From positions 1-58,339 of the forward strand of contig CAXBNM010000001.1 of the NCBI GenBank assembly GCA_963976885.1: 58,339 nucleotides of DNA. Direction: 5' to 3'. The stretch comes from JAUIAI01 sp963976885. GTDB taxonomy: Bacteria; Pseudomonadota; Gammaproteobacteria; Burkholderiales; Burkholderiaceae_E. Position numbers and translations under genes: made by a program. Position 1 is the first letter of the stretch; the number at the start of each line of letters is the position of its first letter. The notes under the pieces were generated by a model. It saw only the letters and a program-made list of their open reading frames with translations, was not told the origin of the DNA and did not search any database. This document shows, piece by piece, positions 35,836 to 45,348 of this stretch.

Positions 35836-36906
35836 ATGATTAAAATCTTCCGTTATCTGCCCCATCTTCCGTTGGGTGTCGTGATTGCTGCAGGTGGCCT
35901 TGTTCTCGGCCTTTCAGAAGAACCCTCAGCCCGGTCGGTAGACGGGATTGCGATGGGGGTGATACGCGCCCCCGACCCCGATGTCGTTCTGAACCCTGAC
36001 GAACTTTCCAGCGCCGTTGATGCCGCCCTGATGCGAGCTCGCGCTGACATCACCCCCGATACGGCCACCGCCTGGCAACATGCCCATATCCCCGATCTGA
36101 CCGGCCTCAGCGAGGCCCAACCGGTGCCCACACTGGCCTTGCTGGATCGCTCGATTGTTGCCTCCCCGGATGCCTCGATGGCCGATGTTGGCGTTGGCAG
36201 CATGCCTGTGAATGCTGACACCGGACGCTTCCAGAAGGTTGATTTCTCGCCTGAGCAACCGGCGTTTGCCGAGGGCAGCAAAGACGCGGCCGATGAGCCG
36301 ATTGCCGCGCCCAAACCGGCTGTCCGTGCGGCGGCCAAGCCGCAGCAACCCGATCGCAACACCCGAATCCGCAACATCGCCAAATGGCTGGCCCGTTATT
36401 ACCGCGCCGACCCCGAGGCAGTGGCCAATTACGTTCGCTATGCGCATGAGGCTGGCGCGCGGCACGGCCTCGACCCGATGCTGATCATCGCGGTCATGTC
36501 GATCGAATCAAGCCTGAATCCGCGGGCCCGCAGTCACAAGGATGCCCGTGGCCTGATGCAGGTTCTGGTCAAGGCCCATCCGGAAAAATTCGAGCGCTTC
36601 GGCGGTGTCGACAAGGCGTTCAACCCGCGGGTCAGCGTTGAAGTTGGCGCCACCATTCTGAAGGGCATGATCGAGCGCACCGGTTCGGTGGAAAAAGCCC
36701 TCAAGCATTATGTCGGCGCCGCCAACCTGAGTTCGGATCGTGGTTACGGCGCCAAGGTGATTCGCCAGCGCGACCGGATCTGGGCCGCTTCGCTGGGCCG
36801 CACGGTGCCGCAGAAGCCGCCGTTGCAGGCAGCCATCGAACGGGCCAATCAGGCCCAGCAGGCGATGGCGGCGCAGGTATCGGTGGTCGCCAGCAGCGGC
36901 CAGTAA
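35836..36906 (+). CDS. Lytic transglycosylase with SLT domain (MltC/Slt-like)
   Basis: A 356-residue exported protein. The N-terminus has a membrane/signal segment (LPLGVVIAAGGLVLGLS). Residues about 30-165 are a low-complexity, Ala/Pro-rich spacer. The C-terminal SLT domain (about 190-325) carries catalytic Glu224 in SIESSLNP, the KDARGLMQV segment and a conserved HYVGAANLSSDRGYGAKV. It cleaves the glycan strands of peptidoglycan, forming 1,6-anhydro ends. Its lack of a lipobox suggests that it is tethered in the inner membrane or released to the periplasm. It is divergent from ubiD, 237 bases away. Its specific role (cell division, secretion-system assembly or recycling) cannot be told. Confidence 0.92.
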   Translation: MIKIFRYLPHLPLGVVIAAGGLVLGLSEEPSARSVDGIAMGVIRAPDPDVVLNPDELSSAVDAALMRARADITPDTATAWQHAHIPDLTGLSEAQPVPTLALLDRSIVASPDASMADVGVGSMPVNADTGRFQKVDFSPEQPAFAEGSKDAADEPIAAPKPAVRAAAKPQQPDRNTRIRNIAKWLARYYRADPEAVANYVRYAHEAGARHGLDPMLIIAVMSIESSLNPRARSHKDARGLMQVLVKAHPEKFERFGGVDKAFNPRVSVEVGATILKGMIERTGSVEKALKHYVGAANLSSDRGYGAKVIRQRDRIWAASLGRTVPQKPPLQAAIERANQAQQAMAAQVSVVASSGQ

Positions 36907-36997
36907 CGCGATTTCAATGCATTCAGCATCGCGCTGAGCTTTCTGCCTTCGACCGGGCGTGCGCTGCACTGATACCGCGTGTGCCGGGAAAGTGCGC

Positions 36998-38824
36998 TTA
37001 ATCGAGCGGCGGCGGATTGCCTCGAAATTCCTCAAGCGACAAGGGTTGGACCGGTCCCTGGTAATCAACGCGAGCATTGCTGATTGTCGCAAAGTTGAAT
37101 GATTGCCACTGCGCAGTGATTTTTTTGGATCGACTCAGGCCAGCGCCAGGAGGCACTGCGTCATATACCGGCACGCCAACCCCTGGGTAAAAGTCGGCGC
37201 CACTTTGCCACAGCCACAGCGCACGATCACGATCATCCGGCTGCGCTGCATCGTTGACGACCAGGCGGGCCTCGACTGTTGTGTATAGCGCGCCAATGTC
37301 GTGGGCAACACCGGCGATATCGATTACACCCTGCGGCCACACGCCGTGATAGGAGTGCGGTGCGCCGCGGGTAACCAGCAAGCTGGTGGCACCGTCCGGG
37401 CTGACTGCAGCATCCACACCGCCCGGTGTGTACACAAGATCGGATTTCGTGGCCAGGAACCAGCTGGTCGTTGCGTCCTGACCCAACAGCTTCCATTGCC
37501 CGGTGCTTTTGCTCAGGTACCAGGTCCGGGGGTTTCGGGATTCCACCCGTACATTGTTTGCCGCATTACCCTGTCCTTCAAAAATAACGAACCACTGCAC
37601 GAAGGCCGTCCAGTATTCGCAGTCCTTGTAGGCGGCCCGCACGGAGGCAAGGTTTTGCCACCATTGCGGTGCATGACAACCCCGGCTGTCCGCGCCCATG
37701 GCGATCTGGGCGGGCAACTTGTTGGTCGCCCAGAAGAAGTCGGGAATGCCGTCCAGCACGCCGTCATTGGGCAAGCCCATATCGCCGATGATGGTTGCAA
37801 CGGAGTTGAGGGTTTCTGCGACGCCAGGAATGTCGCTCTGTTCCGGTGTCGTCGTCGGTGCCGGCGCTGACGGCGTGGCTGGTGCACTGGCGATGATGGC
37901 TTCGACAGGTATGGTCGTTTGTCCGGTGTCGTTGTTCGAGGTCAGGATGAAATTGCGTTTCGACTCCGTGCCCGCCCAGCCGTTGGTATCGATCGTTACC
38001 CGATAGTTCCCGTGGATGCCGGCGTAGGCAACCGTCGCCCAGGACTGATTGGTCCAGGCCTGATAGCCGCCGTCTGATCGCACCGGACCGCTGATACTGA
38101 ATTCAGAAACATTGTTGGCCGTGGCACGCCTGACCTCGATACGAGTCTGAGCGGTCAGGGTCGGTCTGCCATTCACGCCGGCAATGGTTGCCGCTGATGC
38201 CGGGTCGGATGAAGTCGGCATAACCGGCGTTGGCTCGGTAACTGGTGTCGCTGCCGGCGTGGGTTCGACCGATGGGGGCGGCGTTGCAGTCAGCGGTGTC
38301 GAGATGATGGCCGACACCAGCTGTGTGGTTTGACCGGCGTCGTTGTTGGCTACCAGCTGAAAGTTTCGCGAGCTTTCGCCGTCAGGCCAACCCGATGTAT
38401 CGATGGTGACGCGGTACTGACCCAGCTGGCCGCGATAGCTGACTTGCGCCCAGCCAACATTCGTCCAACCCTGATGACCGCCGCTTGCGCGTTGGGGGCC
38501 GGTAATCGAAAAATCGAAAGTGTTATTTTCGAATGATCCGAGGACGGAGATCTGGCTGGCGGCGACGATTGTTGGTCGGCCATCGACGCCGGCAACCGTT
38601 GCCGGGGTCAGCGCGACGCTGTCGGATGCGACGATCTGCTTGTCGTTCAAGCCGCGATTGACATCCTCCCCAGCCGTTTCGTTCCGGGCATCGCCACAGG
38701 CCGACAGCGCAGATATCAGGATCAAGCATGAACTGAAGTATCGCCAGCAAAGCTTAAATCGGTTCGTCGCGCAATGACGTGTCGAGTGCTCTGTTGCTAC
38801 TGAATTTGGAAACACTGTGGACAC
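36998..38824 (-). CDS. Lipoprotein with two ~95-residue repeats and an unknown C-terminal domain
   Basis: A 608-residue frame with a lipobox (LSAC, cysteine at residue 43). The start is uncertain: GTG at 38824 or 38815 gives an unusually long polar region before the hydrophobic core, and no ATG is available. Two homologous segments (about residues 54-150 and 187-285) share AGVxGRPT, SGGHQGWTN/DGGYQAWTN, YRVTIDTxGW and NNDxGQTT. They are separated by a Pro/Thr linker and look like Ig-type carbohydrate- or surface-binding modules. The C-terminal ~270 residues (WATNKLPAQIAMGADSRGC to the end) are Trp-rich and unrecognised; paired cysteines suggest a disulfide. It is probably a secreted or surface-attached binding protein or enzyme. 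Confidence 0.75.
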   Translation of the reverse strand: MSTVFPNSVATEHSTRHCATNRFKLCWRYFSSCLILISALSACGDARNETAGEDVNRGLNDKQIVASDSVALTPATVAGVDGRPTIVAASQISVLGSFENNTFDFSITGPQRASGGHQGWTNVGWAQVSYRGQLGQYRVTIDTSGWPDGESSRNFQLVANNDAGQTTQLVSAIISTPLTATPPPSVEPTPAATPVTEPTPVMPTSSDPASAATIAGVNGRPTLTAQTRIEVRRATANNVSEFSISGPVRSDGGYQAWTNQSWATVAYAGIHGNYRVTIDTNGWAGTESKRNFILTSNNDTGQTTIPVEAIIASAPATPSAPAPTTTPEQSDIPGVAETLNSVATIIGDMGLPNDGVLDGIPDFFWATNKLPAQIAMGADSRGCHAPQWWQNLASVRAAYKDCEYWTAFVQWFVIFEGQGNAANNVRVESRNPRTWYLSKSTGQWKLLGQDATTSWFLATKSDLVYTPGGVDAAVSPDGATSLLVTRGAPHSYHGVWPQGVIDIAGVAHDIGALYTTVEARLVVNDAAQPDDRDRALWLWQSGADFYPGVGVPVYDAVPPGAGLSRSKKITAQWQSFNFATISNARVDYQGPVQPLSLEEFRGNPPPLD

Positions 38825-38996
38825 CGGTTGCTTGGTTCAATGACCCGCAAGCTATTCGGTAGCCCTTGCGAAAACGATGCAAATGCGCTGAACGGCCTGC
38901 ATCGAATGATCGCAGGCCGGCGACTGTGGTTTGATTTTGGCCCAGAGCCAAAGTATTGGAATTTATGGTGCTTTCGGCACTCTATAAGTGCGTAGG

Positions 38997-40169
38997 CTAA
39001 TTCAGCGCACGGAGGTAGTCACCGATGCGCCGGACCGCTTCGCGCAGATTCTCCATCGAGTTGGCGTAGCTCATGCGCACATACCGATTGGGATCATGGC
39101 GACCGAAGTCCTTGCCGGGGACCAGCGCGACGCCGGTTTTTTCGAGCAAGTCATAGGCAAACGCCGTACTGTCGTCGCTGAAGCGGCTGATGTCGGCATA
39201 AATGTAGAACGCACCATCCGGCGTGACCGGGATATCGAGGCCGACTTCACGCAGCGCCGGTACGAGGTAATCGCGGCGCGCGCGGAAGGCTTCGCGTCGC
39301 TCTTCGAAAATTCGCTGGCTTTCCGGATCAAAACAAGCGAGCGCTGCATGCTGCGACAGCGTCGAGGCGCAGATGAGCAGGTTTTGCGTGAGCTTTTCAA
39401 ATGCCGGTTGCCACTCCTGGGGCACGACCAGCCAGCCCAGCCGCCAGCCGGTCATGTTGAAGTACTTGCTGAAGCTGTTGGTGATGATCATGTCGTCGCC
39501 GTGCTTCAGGGCGCTCTGCACGCCATCCTGGTAGGTCAGGCCGAGATAGATTTCATCGACGATTGAAAAACCGCCACGGCCCCGCACGATATCGAGAATG
39601 GCGGCCATGGTCGAGGTGTCTATCGAGGTGCCGGTCGGGTTGGACGGTGAAGACAGCAAAACGCCGCGCGTGTTGTCGCGCCAGTACTGCTCGATCAGCT
39701 CGGGGGTGACTTGAAAGCCCGTCTCGGGGCCGGTGGGAATCAGTTGCGCCTCACCATCGAAGGCGGCGACAAAGTGTCGGTTACACGGGTAACCCGGATC
39801 ACCCAGCAAGACGCCATCACCCGGATTGACCAGGGCGGCGCAGGCGAGGGTAAGCGCCGCCGAGGCACCGGCGGTGATGATGATCCGATCCGGGTCGACA
39901 TTGACATCCCAGCGCGTGCGGTAGTCGTTGGCGATGGCTTCGCGCAGTGGGCGAATGCCGACCGCTTCGGTGTACTGGGTGCGCCCGGCCGTGGTGGCCC
40001 GGTGCAGCGCCGCCAGAACCGGGGGTGGTGCGGTGAAATCGGGTTCGCCGATCGTCATGTGGATGACCGACTGGCCAGCCGCCTCAAGTGCAAGAGCATG
40101 CTTGGCAAGCTCCATGACGTGAAACGGGTCGATATGCTTGTTGCGATTGGCCAGTACGGGCAGCGACAT
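38997..40169 (-). CDS. Class I/II pyridoxal-phosphate aminotransferase
   Basis: A 390-residue fold-type I PLP enzyme. The pattern IGEPDF near the start, SNPTGT, IVDEIYLGL, the PLP-lysine motif SFSKYFNMTGWRLGW and the C-terminal RMSYA are intact. The ATG at 40169 follows AAAGGAAT at good spacing. It begins only 16 bases after the class V aminotransferase gene ends, so both are probably in one transcript reading away from gntR. Relatives include aspartate- and alanine-type aminotransferases; substrate is not assignable. Pairing with a glyoxylate aminotransferase suggests that it recycles an amino donor such as alanine, serine or glutamate. Confidence 0.92.
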   Translation of the reverse strand: MSLPVLANRNKHIDPFHVMELAKHALALEAAGQSVIHMTIGEPDFTAPPPVLAALHRATTAGRTQYTEAVGIRPLREAIANDYRTRWDVNVDPDRIIITAGASAALTLACAALVNPGDGVLLGDPGYPCNRHFVAAFDGEAQLIPTGPETGFQVTPELIEQYWRDNTRGVLLSSPSNPTGTSIDTSTMAAILDIVRGRGGFSIVDEIYLGLTYQDGVQSALKHGDDMIITNSFSKYFNMTGWRLGWLVVPQEWQPAFEKLTQNLLICASTLSQHAALACFDPESQRIFEERREAFRARRDYLVPALREVGLDIPVTPDGAFYIYADISRFSDDSTAFAYDLLEKTGVALVPGKDFGRHDPNRYVRMSYANSMENLREAVRRIGDYLRALN

Positions 40170-40185
40170 GCGGTTTTAATTCCTT

Positions 40186-41385
40186 TCAGGTGGCGGTATC
40201 GGCGAGGTAAGTCATGGCGGTCTGGACGCCGCCGCGATGATGCGGAACGTCGGCCAGGCCAAGGCCCATTTCGACCCCGGCGAGGGTGCCGAGTAAAGTC
40301 AGATCATTGAAGTCGCCGAGATGACCAATGCGAAAGACCTTGCCGGCCACTTTGCCAAGTCCGGTCCCGAGCGACATATTGAAGCGTTGCAGGATGATTC
40401 TACGCAATGCGTCGGCGTTATGCCCTTCAGGCATAAGGACACCGGTCAGCACCGGGCTGTAGCAGGCTTTGTCGTTACATAGAATTTCCAGTCCCCAGGT
40501 TTCAATCGCCATGCGGGTCGCCAGAGCGTGGCGCTGATGGCGGGCAAATACTTGCTCAAGCCCTTCGGTTTGCAGCATATCGAGCGCTTCGGCCAGCCCG
40601 TAGAGCAGATTGGTGGCCGGGGTCGAGGGCCAGTAACCATTGGCGTTGGCGGCAATGATTTCGTCCCAGGCCCAGTAGGCGCGGGGCAGACTGGCTTGCT
40701 GGCTGGCGGCCAGTGCTTTTTCGCTGACGGCGTTGAACGACAGGCCGGGCGGCAGCATCAAGCCTTTCTGTGAGCCCGAAATCGATACATCGACCCCCCA
40801 GGCGTCGTGCTGGTAGTCGGCGCAGGCCAGACCCGAGATGGTGTCGACCATCAGCAGGGCGGGGTGGCCGGCGGCGTCAATGGCGCGGCGCACCGCGGCA
40901 ATATCGCTGGTGACGCCGGTTGAGGTTTCGTTGTGAACGACGCAGACCGCCTTGAAACGGTGCCCGGTATCGGCGCGCAAGGCCTGCTCGATGCGCTCGG
41001 CATCGGCGCCGCCGCGCCAATCGGATTCGATGACGGTGGGCTTGAGGCCCAGCCGGGCGGCAAGCCGGTGCCACAGCGCGGCGAAATGGCCGGTTTCGAA
41101 CATCAGCAGTTCATCGCCGGCGCTCATCGTGTTGACCAGCGCGGCTTCCCAGGCGCCAGTGCCCGAGCCCGGATAAATGATGACCGGCTGCTTGGTCTGG
41201 AAGATTTTCTTGATGCCGTCGATGACTTGCAGGCCCAGGCGCGCAAAGGCCGGGCCACGATGGTCGATGGTGGCATTGTCGATGGCGCGCAGAATGCGGT
41301 CGGGAACCGGGCTGGGGCCGGGGATTTGCAGAAAATGGCGACCGCTATGGTGGTCGTTGAGATCGATTCCGCTAGGCAGTTTCAT
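40186..41385 (-). CDS. Class V aminotransferase, serine/alanine-glyoxylate type
   Basis: A 399-residue PLP enzyme. I chose the ATG at 41385, preceded by GGAG eight bases upstream; the much longer open frame upstream is antisense to gntR. Motifs are IPGPSPVPDRIL, DHRGPAF, YPGSGTGAWEAAL, the Schiff-base lysine in SGSQKGLMLPPG, and a C-terminal RIGHLGD. These match alanine-glyoxylate and serine-glyoxylate aminotransferases, which turn glyoxylate into glycine and produce pyruvate or hydroxypyruvate. It is transcribed divergently from gntR through a shared promoter with two GTATAC-type sites and is followed closely by another aminotransferase gene. Confidence 0.93.
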   Translation of the reverse strand: MKLPSGIDLNDHHSGRHFLQIPGPSPVPDRILRAIDNATIDHRGPAFARLGLQVIDGIKKIFQTKQPVIIYPGSGTGAWEAALVNTMSAGDELLMFETGHFAALWHRLAARLGLKPTVIESDWRGGADAERIEQALRADTGHRFKAVCVVHNETSTGVTSDIAAVRRAIDAAGHPALLMVDTISGLACADYQHDAWGVDVSISGSQKGLMLPPGLSFNAVSEKALAASQQASLPRAYWAWDEIIAANANGYWPSTPATNLLYGLAEALDMLQTEGLEQVFARHQRHALATRMAIETWGLEILCNDKACYSPVLTGVLMPEGHNADALRRIILQRFNMSLGTGLGKVAGKVFRIGHLGDFNDLTLLGTLAGVEMGLGLADVPHHRGGVQTAMTYLADTAT

Positions 41386-41419
41386 GGGAGAGCTCCGGGT
41401 GTCCTGACAAGATGATAGA

Positions 41420-41431
41420 TTTGTATACAAA
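41420..41431. promoter_or_regulatory. Candidate GntR/FCD operator next to the aminotransferase promoter
   Basis: TTTGTATACAAA is a perfect 12-base palindrome. Read on the minus strand, it overlaps the downstream edge of a -10-like TATATT (41431-41436), so a bound repressor would block the aminotransferase promoter. GTATAC-cored palindromes are the kind of site known for several GntR/FCD regulators, and the gntR gene lies 114 bases away. Confidence 0.6.
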
Positions 41432-41472
41432 ATATAGCCGTTTCCGTTAGGATAATCCATAGCATTTCCAAA

Positions 41473-41482
41473 TCGTATACAA
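41473..41482. promoter_or_regulatory. Second candidate GntR/FCD operator near gntR
   Basis: TCGTATACAA matches the first site with one changed base in the left arm. The two centres are 52 bp apart, close to five helical turns, which would place two bound dimers on the same face and allow looping. Its position, about 63 bases before the gntR start, suits autoregulation. Confidence 0.5.
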
Positions 41483-41544
41483 AAACCTTTGGCCATCTTG
41501 AATCTCTTTGTCGTATTGAAGCCTTGTCTCAAACAGGAAACCCG

Positions 41545-42270
41545 ATGACTGTTGCTCAATCGCCGGCGGCCACCCCGCCCGTCGGATCTGCCCGCGGGCT
41601 GATGCATGCCGATGTCGCCACACGACTGCGTGAAATGATCCTCACCGGTGAACTGGCGCCTGGCGTGCGGCTGAACGAACGGGTGTTGTGCGACCACCTG
41701 CAGGTTTCGCGCACGCCGCTGCGCGAGGCTTACCGGGTGCTGGCGGCCGAAAAGCTGGTGGTATTGCATCCGAACCGGGGCGCCAGCGTGGTGGCCTTGT
41801 CCGCGACCGATATCGGGCACCTGTTCGAGGTCATGGTCAGTCTGGAGGGCTTGTCCGGGGCGCTGGCCGCGCGACGCGCCACCGACGCGCAGATTGCCGA
41901 GATCCGGGCGCTGCATTTCGAGATGCTCGCTGCCCATGCCCGCGATGATCTGCCGGCCTACTATCGGCTCAACCGACAGATTCACGAGGCCTTGAACCGG
42001 GCCGCCGACAACCCGGCGCTTACCGAAACCTATGATTCGATCAATATCCGGATTCAGCATCTGCGTTTCCGGTCAAACTTCAACCGTGACAAATGGGATG
42101 CCGCCGTGCGCCAGCATGGCGTCATGATTGATGCGTTGAGCCGCCGCGATGGCGCTGCCCTGCAGGCCTTGCTGGAACAACACCTCATCGACAAGCGCGA
42201 TGCGGTGCTGGCCGCGATGGCGGAGTCGTCGCAACCCGAGACAGAATCGCTTACTGAGACTTCATCATGA
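41545..42270 (+). CDS. GntR-family transcriptional regulator, FCD subfamily
   Basis: A 241-residue regulator. Residues about 20-85 form the winged helix (VATRLREMILTGELAPG, LNERVLCDHLQVSRTPLREA), and the C-terminal ~150 residues are an all-helical FCD effector domain with the metal-binding type pattern (HFEM, NRQIHEAL, HGVMIDAL). The ATG at 41545 follows AGGAAACCCG. The stop overlaps the start of the FAD dehydrogenase gene (ATGA, 42267-42270). It is divergent from two aminotransferase genes. It probably represses the flanking catabolic genes until a small carboxylate, such as a 2-hydroxy or 2-keto acid, binds the FCD pocket. Confidence 0.93.
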   Translation: MTVAQSPAATPPVGSARGLMHADVATRLREMILTGELAPGVRLNERVLCDHLQVSRTPLREAYRVLAAEKLVVLHPNRGASVVALSATDIGHLFEVMVSLEGLSGALAARRATDAQIAEIRALHFEMLAAHARDDLPAYYRLNRQIHEALNRAADNPALTETYDSINIRIQHLRFRSNFNRDKWDAAVRQHGVMIDALSRRDGAALQALLEQHLIDKRDAVLAAMAESSQPETESLTETSS

Positions 42271-45200
42271 ATGCCCCCACTTCCGCGCAGGTATTGCGCA
42301 CGCCCTCTCTGGAACGCAGCCGGTTGGCGCAACGATTGCGACGCGTGTTGCGTGGTGATGTGATGTTCGATGCGGCGTCGCGCGGTCGTTATGCGACCGA
42401 TGCGTCGATTTACCAGGTCGATCCGATCGGCGTAGTCGTGCCCCGTGACGACACCGATGTGCAAGCCGTTTTCGACATCGCCCATGAAATGAAGGTGCCG
42501 ATTCTGCCCCGTGGTGCCGGGACGAGTCAGTGCGGGCAAACCGTGGGCGAGGCGCTGGTCATCGATAACAGTCGTCACCTGCGTGCGGTCACCGATCTTG
42601 ATGTCGAGGCGCGTACGGTCTGCGTGCAGCCCGGTGTCGTGCTCGACCATCTCAATGCGCAACTCAAGCCGCACGGCCTGTGGTTTCCGGTGGATGTATC
42701 CACCAGCGCCCAGGCTACGCTGGGGGGCATGGCTGGCAACAATTCATGCGGGTCACGCTCCATTGCCTACGGCAACATGGTGCATAACGTGACCGGCATC
42801 GATGCGATGCTGGCCGATGGCACGCGGCAGTTTTTCGGGCCCTTCGGCACCGATGGCAGCGCCGCACTGAGCAGCACCCGCACCAGCAAACTGGTGTCGG
42901 CCTTGTTTGATCTTGCCGAGCGCGAGCGCGACGAGATCACCCGGCAGTGGCCGCAGGTATTGCGCCGGGTGGCTGGCTACAACCTCGATGTTTTCAATCC
43001 GCGCTCACCGCGCCCCTATACCGACGATGGTTCGGTCAATCTGGCGCACCTGCTGGTTGGCTCCGAAGGCACGCTGGCGTACTTCAACAAGCTGCATCTG
43101 AAGCTGGCGCCATTGCCCACGCACAAGGCGTTGGGCGTGGTCAACTTTGCGCGCTTTCGCGACGCGATGGCGGCCGCGCAGCATATTGTGACGCTGGCAC
43201 CGTGCGCCGTCGAACTGGTTGATCGCACGATGATTGATCTGGCGCGCCGCAACCCGGCGTTTGCGGCCGTCATGGAGACCGCGCTGGTTGACCCGTCGGC
43301 ACCCACGCCCGAGGCCATTTTGCTGGTGGAATTTGCCGGCGACGATGCGACCGAACAAGCCGCGCAAGTGGTGCGGCTGGCCGAGCTGATGGCCGACGCC
43401 GGCCATCCCGGCAGTGTCGTGGCGATGCCTGAACCGGCCCGCCAGAAGGCGTTGTGGGATGTGCGCAAGGCGGGTCTGAACATCATGATGTCGCTGCACG
43501 GCGACGGCAAGCCGGTCAGCTTCATCGAAGACTGTGCGGTGCCGCTCGAACACCTCGCCGACTACACCGACCAGCTTACCGAAGTGTTTGCGCGTCACGG
43601 TACCCGCGGCACCTGGTATGCGCATGCGTCAGTGGGCACCTTGCATGTGCGGCCGATTCTCGACATGCGCCGCGATGGCGCGGCCAAAATGCGCGCCATT
43701 GCACAAGAGGCCTCCGAATTGGTACGCAAGTACAAAGGCGCATTTTCCGGCGAGCACGGTGATGGCCTGGTGCGCAGCGAGTGGGTGAAGTGGCAGTTTG
43801 GTGACCGGCTCAATCGCGCTTTCGAGGAAGTGAAGGATTTGTTCGATCCCGACGGCTTGATGAATCCGGGCAAGATCGTGCGCTCCTCACGCATGGATGA
43901 CACCAGCCTGTTCCGCTTTCCGCCCAGCTACAAGGTGACGCCGGTCAGCACGGTTCTCGACTGGTCGGCATGGGACGTGCAAGCCGATCCGCAGACCGAG
44001 GTGCAGACGGCGCCGGGCACCGGTGGTGATCCGGCCGGCGGCTTTGCCAAGGCGGTCGAGATGTGCAACAACAACGGCCATTGCCGCAAGTTCGATGCCG
44101 GCACGATGTGTCCGAGCTACCGTATAACGCAGAACGAGCAACACCTGACCCGGGGCCGGGCCAACACCTTGCGACTCGCCTTGTCGGGAGCCATTCCGGG
44201 CGGCGTAGCCAGCGAGGCGGTACAGGAAGCGCTGGCGCTTTGCGTGGGCTGCAAGGGGTGCAAGCGTGAGTGTCCGACCGGTGTGGACATGGCGCGCATG
44301 AAAATCGAAGTGGCCGGCCAGCGGCGGCGCAAGTATCCGCTCAAATTGCGCGAACGCCTGGTTGCCTATCTGCCGCACTATGCGGCCAAAGCGGCGCCGT
44401 TTGCCGCACTGCTCAATTTGCGCGACAAGTTGCCCGGCATGGCGGCGCTGAGCCAGGCGGTGTTGGGAATTGCCAGTGCCCGTTCAATGCCGCGCTGGCG
44501 TTCCGACACCTTCTGGCGTCGGCAACGCCGCAGTGCCGCGCCGATCGTGCCGATGGCCGACGCCGATCTGGTGCTCTGGGTTGATACCTTCAATAACGCG
44601 TTCGATCCGCAGATTCTCGAGGCTGCGCTGACGGTCTTGCAGGCGGCCGGCAAGCGGGTTGCGCTGGCGCAGCCACCGGCTGGCGAGCGACCGCTTTGTT
44701 GTGGCCGTACCTTCATGGCCAGTGGGCTGATCGATCAGGCTCGCGAGGAAACGCGCCGGGTGCTGGACGCGCTTGCGCCGGCCATCGCCAAAGGTTTGCC
44801 CGTGGTCGGGCTGGAGCCTTCGTGCCTGTTGACCTTGCGCGATGAGACGCTGACCCTGGGCCTCGGTGAGCCGGCCGAAAAGCTGGCCGAGCTGGCCCGG
44901 ACCTTTGAGGAATATCTGGCCGCCGAGCATCAGGCCGGCACCTTGCCACTTGCCTTGCAGCCGCTGGCCGCCGGCAAGGTGTGGTTGCATGGCCATTGTC
45001 ACCAGAAGGCGCATGATGCGGTCCGGCCGATTCAAACGGTGCTAGGGTTGATCCCGGACCTGGAGCTTGCGCTGATCGAGTCCAGTTGTTGCGGGATGGC
45101 TGGTGCGTTCGGCTTTGAAGCCGAGCACTACGACGCCTCGATGGCGATGGGCGAATTGTCGCTGTTGCCGGCGGTGCGCAAGGCCGAGCCCAATGCGCTG

Positions 45201-45314
45201 GTGGTCGCCGACGGCACAAGTTGCCGCCATCAGATTCATGACGGCGCCCAGCGCGAGGCCTTGCACGTGGCGCAGATATTGCAAATGGCGCTTGCCGATA
45301 AGATGCCGGGCTGA
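42267..45314 (+). CDS. FAD-linked oxidase / Fe-S / CCG fusion dehydrogenase (YdiJ-type)
   Basis: A 1015-residue protein that fuses a GlcD-like flavoprotein to a GlcF-like iron-sulfur part. The FAD-binding PCMH part has PRGAGTSQCGQT and DVSTSAQATLGGMAGNNS. The substrate domain ends EHGDGLVRSEW and LMNPGKIV. Two Cys clusters follow: CNNNGHCRKFDAGTMCPSY and CVGCKGCKRECPTG, each with a proline-linked ligand set for Fe-S centres. Two CCG-type motifs close the protein (HGHCHQKA, SSCCGMAGAFG). E. coli YdiJ, of the same size and order, oxidises D-2-hydroxyglutarate; related enzymes use D-lactate or glycolate. Translationally coupled to gntR, it probably feeds electrons from a 2-hydroxy acid to the quinone pool. 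Confidence 0.92.
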   Translation: MNAPTSAQVLRTPSLERSRLAQRLRRVLRGDVMFDAASRGRYATDASIYQVDPIGVVVPRDDTDVQAVFDIAHEMKVPILPRGAGTSQCGQTVGEALVIDNSRHLRAVTDLDVEARTVCVQPGVVLDHLNAQLKPHGLWFPVDVSTSAQATLGGMAGNNSCGSRSIAYGNMVHNVTGIDAMLADGTRQFFGPFGTDGSAALSSTRTSKLVSALFDLAERERDEITRQWPQVLRRVAGYNLDVFNPRSPRPYTDDGSVNLAHLLVGSEGTLAYFNKLHLKLAPLPTHKALGVVNFARFRDAMAAAQHIVTLAPCAVELVDRTMIDLARRNPAFAAVMETALVDPSAPTPEAILLVEFAGDDATEQAAQVVRLAELMADAGHPGSVVAMPEPARQKALWDVRKAGLNIMMSLHGDGKPVSFIEDCAVPLEHLADYTDQLTEVFARHGTRGTWYAHASVGTLHVRPILDMRRDGAAKMRAIAQEASELVRKYKGAFSGEHGDGLVRSEWVKWQFGDRLNRAFEEVKDLFDPDGLMNPGKIVRSSRMDDTSLFRFPPSYKVTPVSTVLDWSAWDVQADPQTEVQTAPGTGGDPAGGFAKAVEMCNNNGHCRKFDAGTMCPSYRITQNEQHLTRGRANTLRLALSGAIPGGVASEAVQEALALCVGCKGCKRECPTGVDMARMKIEVAGQRRRKYPLKLRERLVAYLPHYAAKAAPFAALLNLRDKLPGMAALSQAVLGIASARSMPRWRSDTFWRRQRRSAAPIVPMADADLVLWVDTFNNAFDPQILEAALTVLQAAGKRVALAQPPAGERPLCCGRTFMASGLIDQAREETRRVLDALAPAIAKGLPVVGLEPSCLLTLRDETLTLGLGEPAEKLAELARTFEEYLAAEHQAGTLPLALQPLAAGKVWLHGHCHQKAHDAVRPIQTVLGLIPDLELALIESSCCGMAGAFGFEAEHYDASMAMGELSLLPAVRKAEPNALVVADGTSCRHQIHDGAQREALHVAQILQMALADKMPG

Positions 45315-45348
45315 AGCCGCCGCGCCGGTTGCCGCTCTGCTGAGTGGA

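Noticed and set aside
41386..42060. 225-codon extension of the class V aminotransferase
   Set aside because: It is antisense to gntR and the promoter; the real start at 41385 has a good ribosome site and the family N-terminus.
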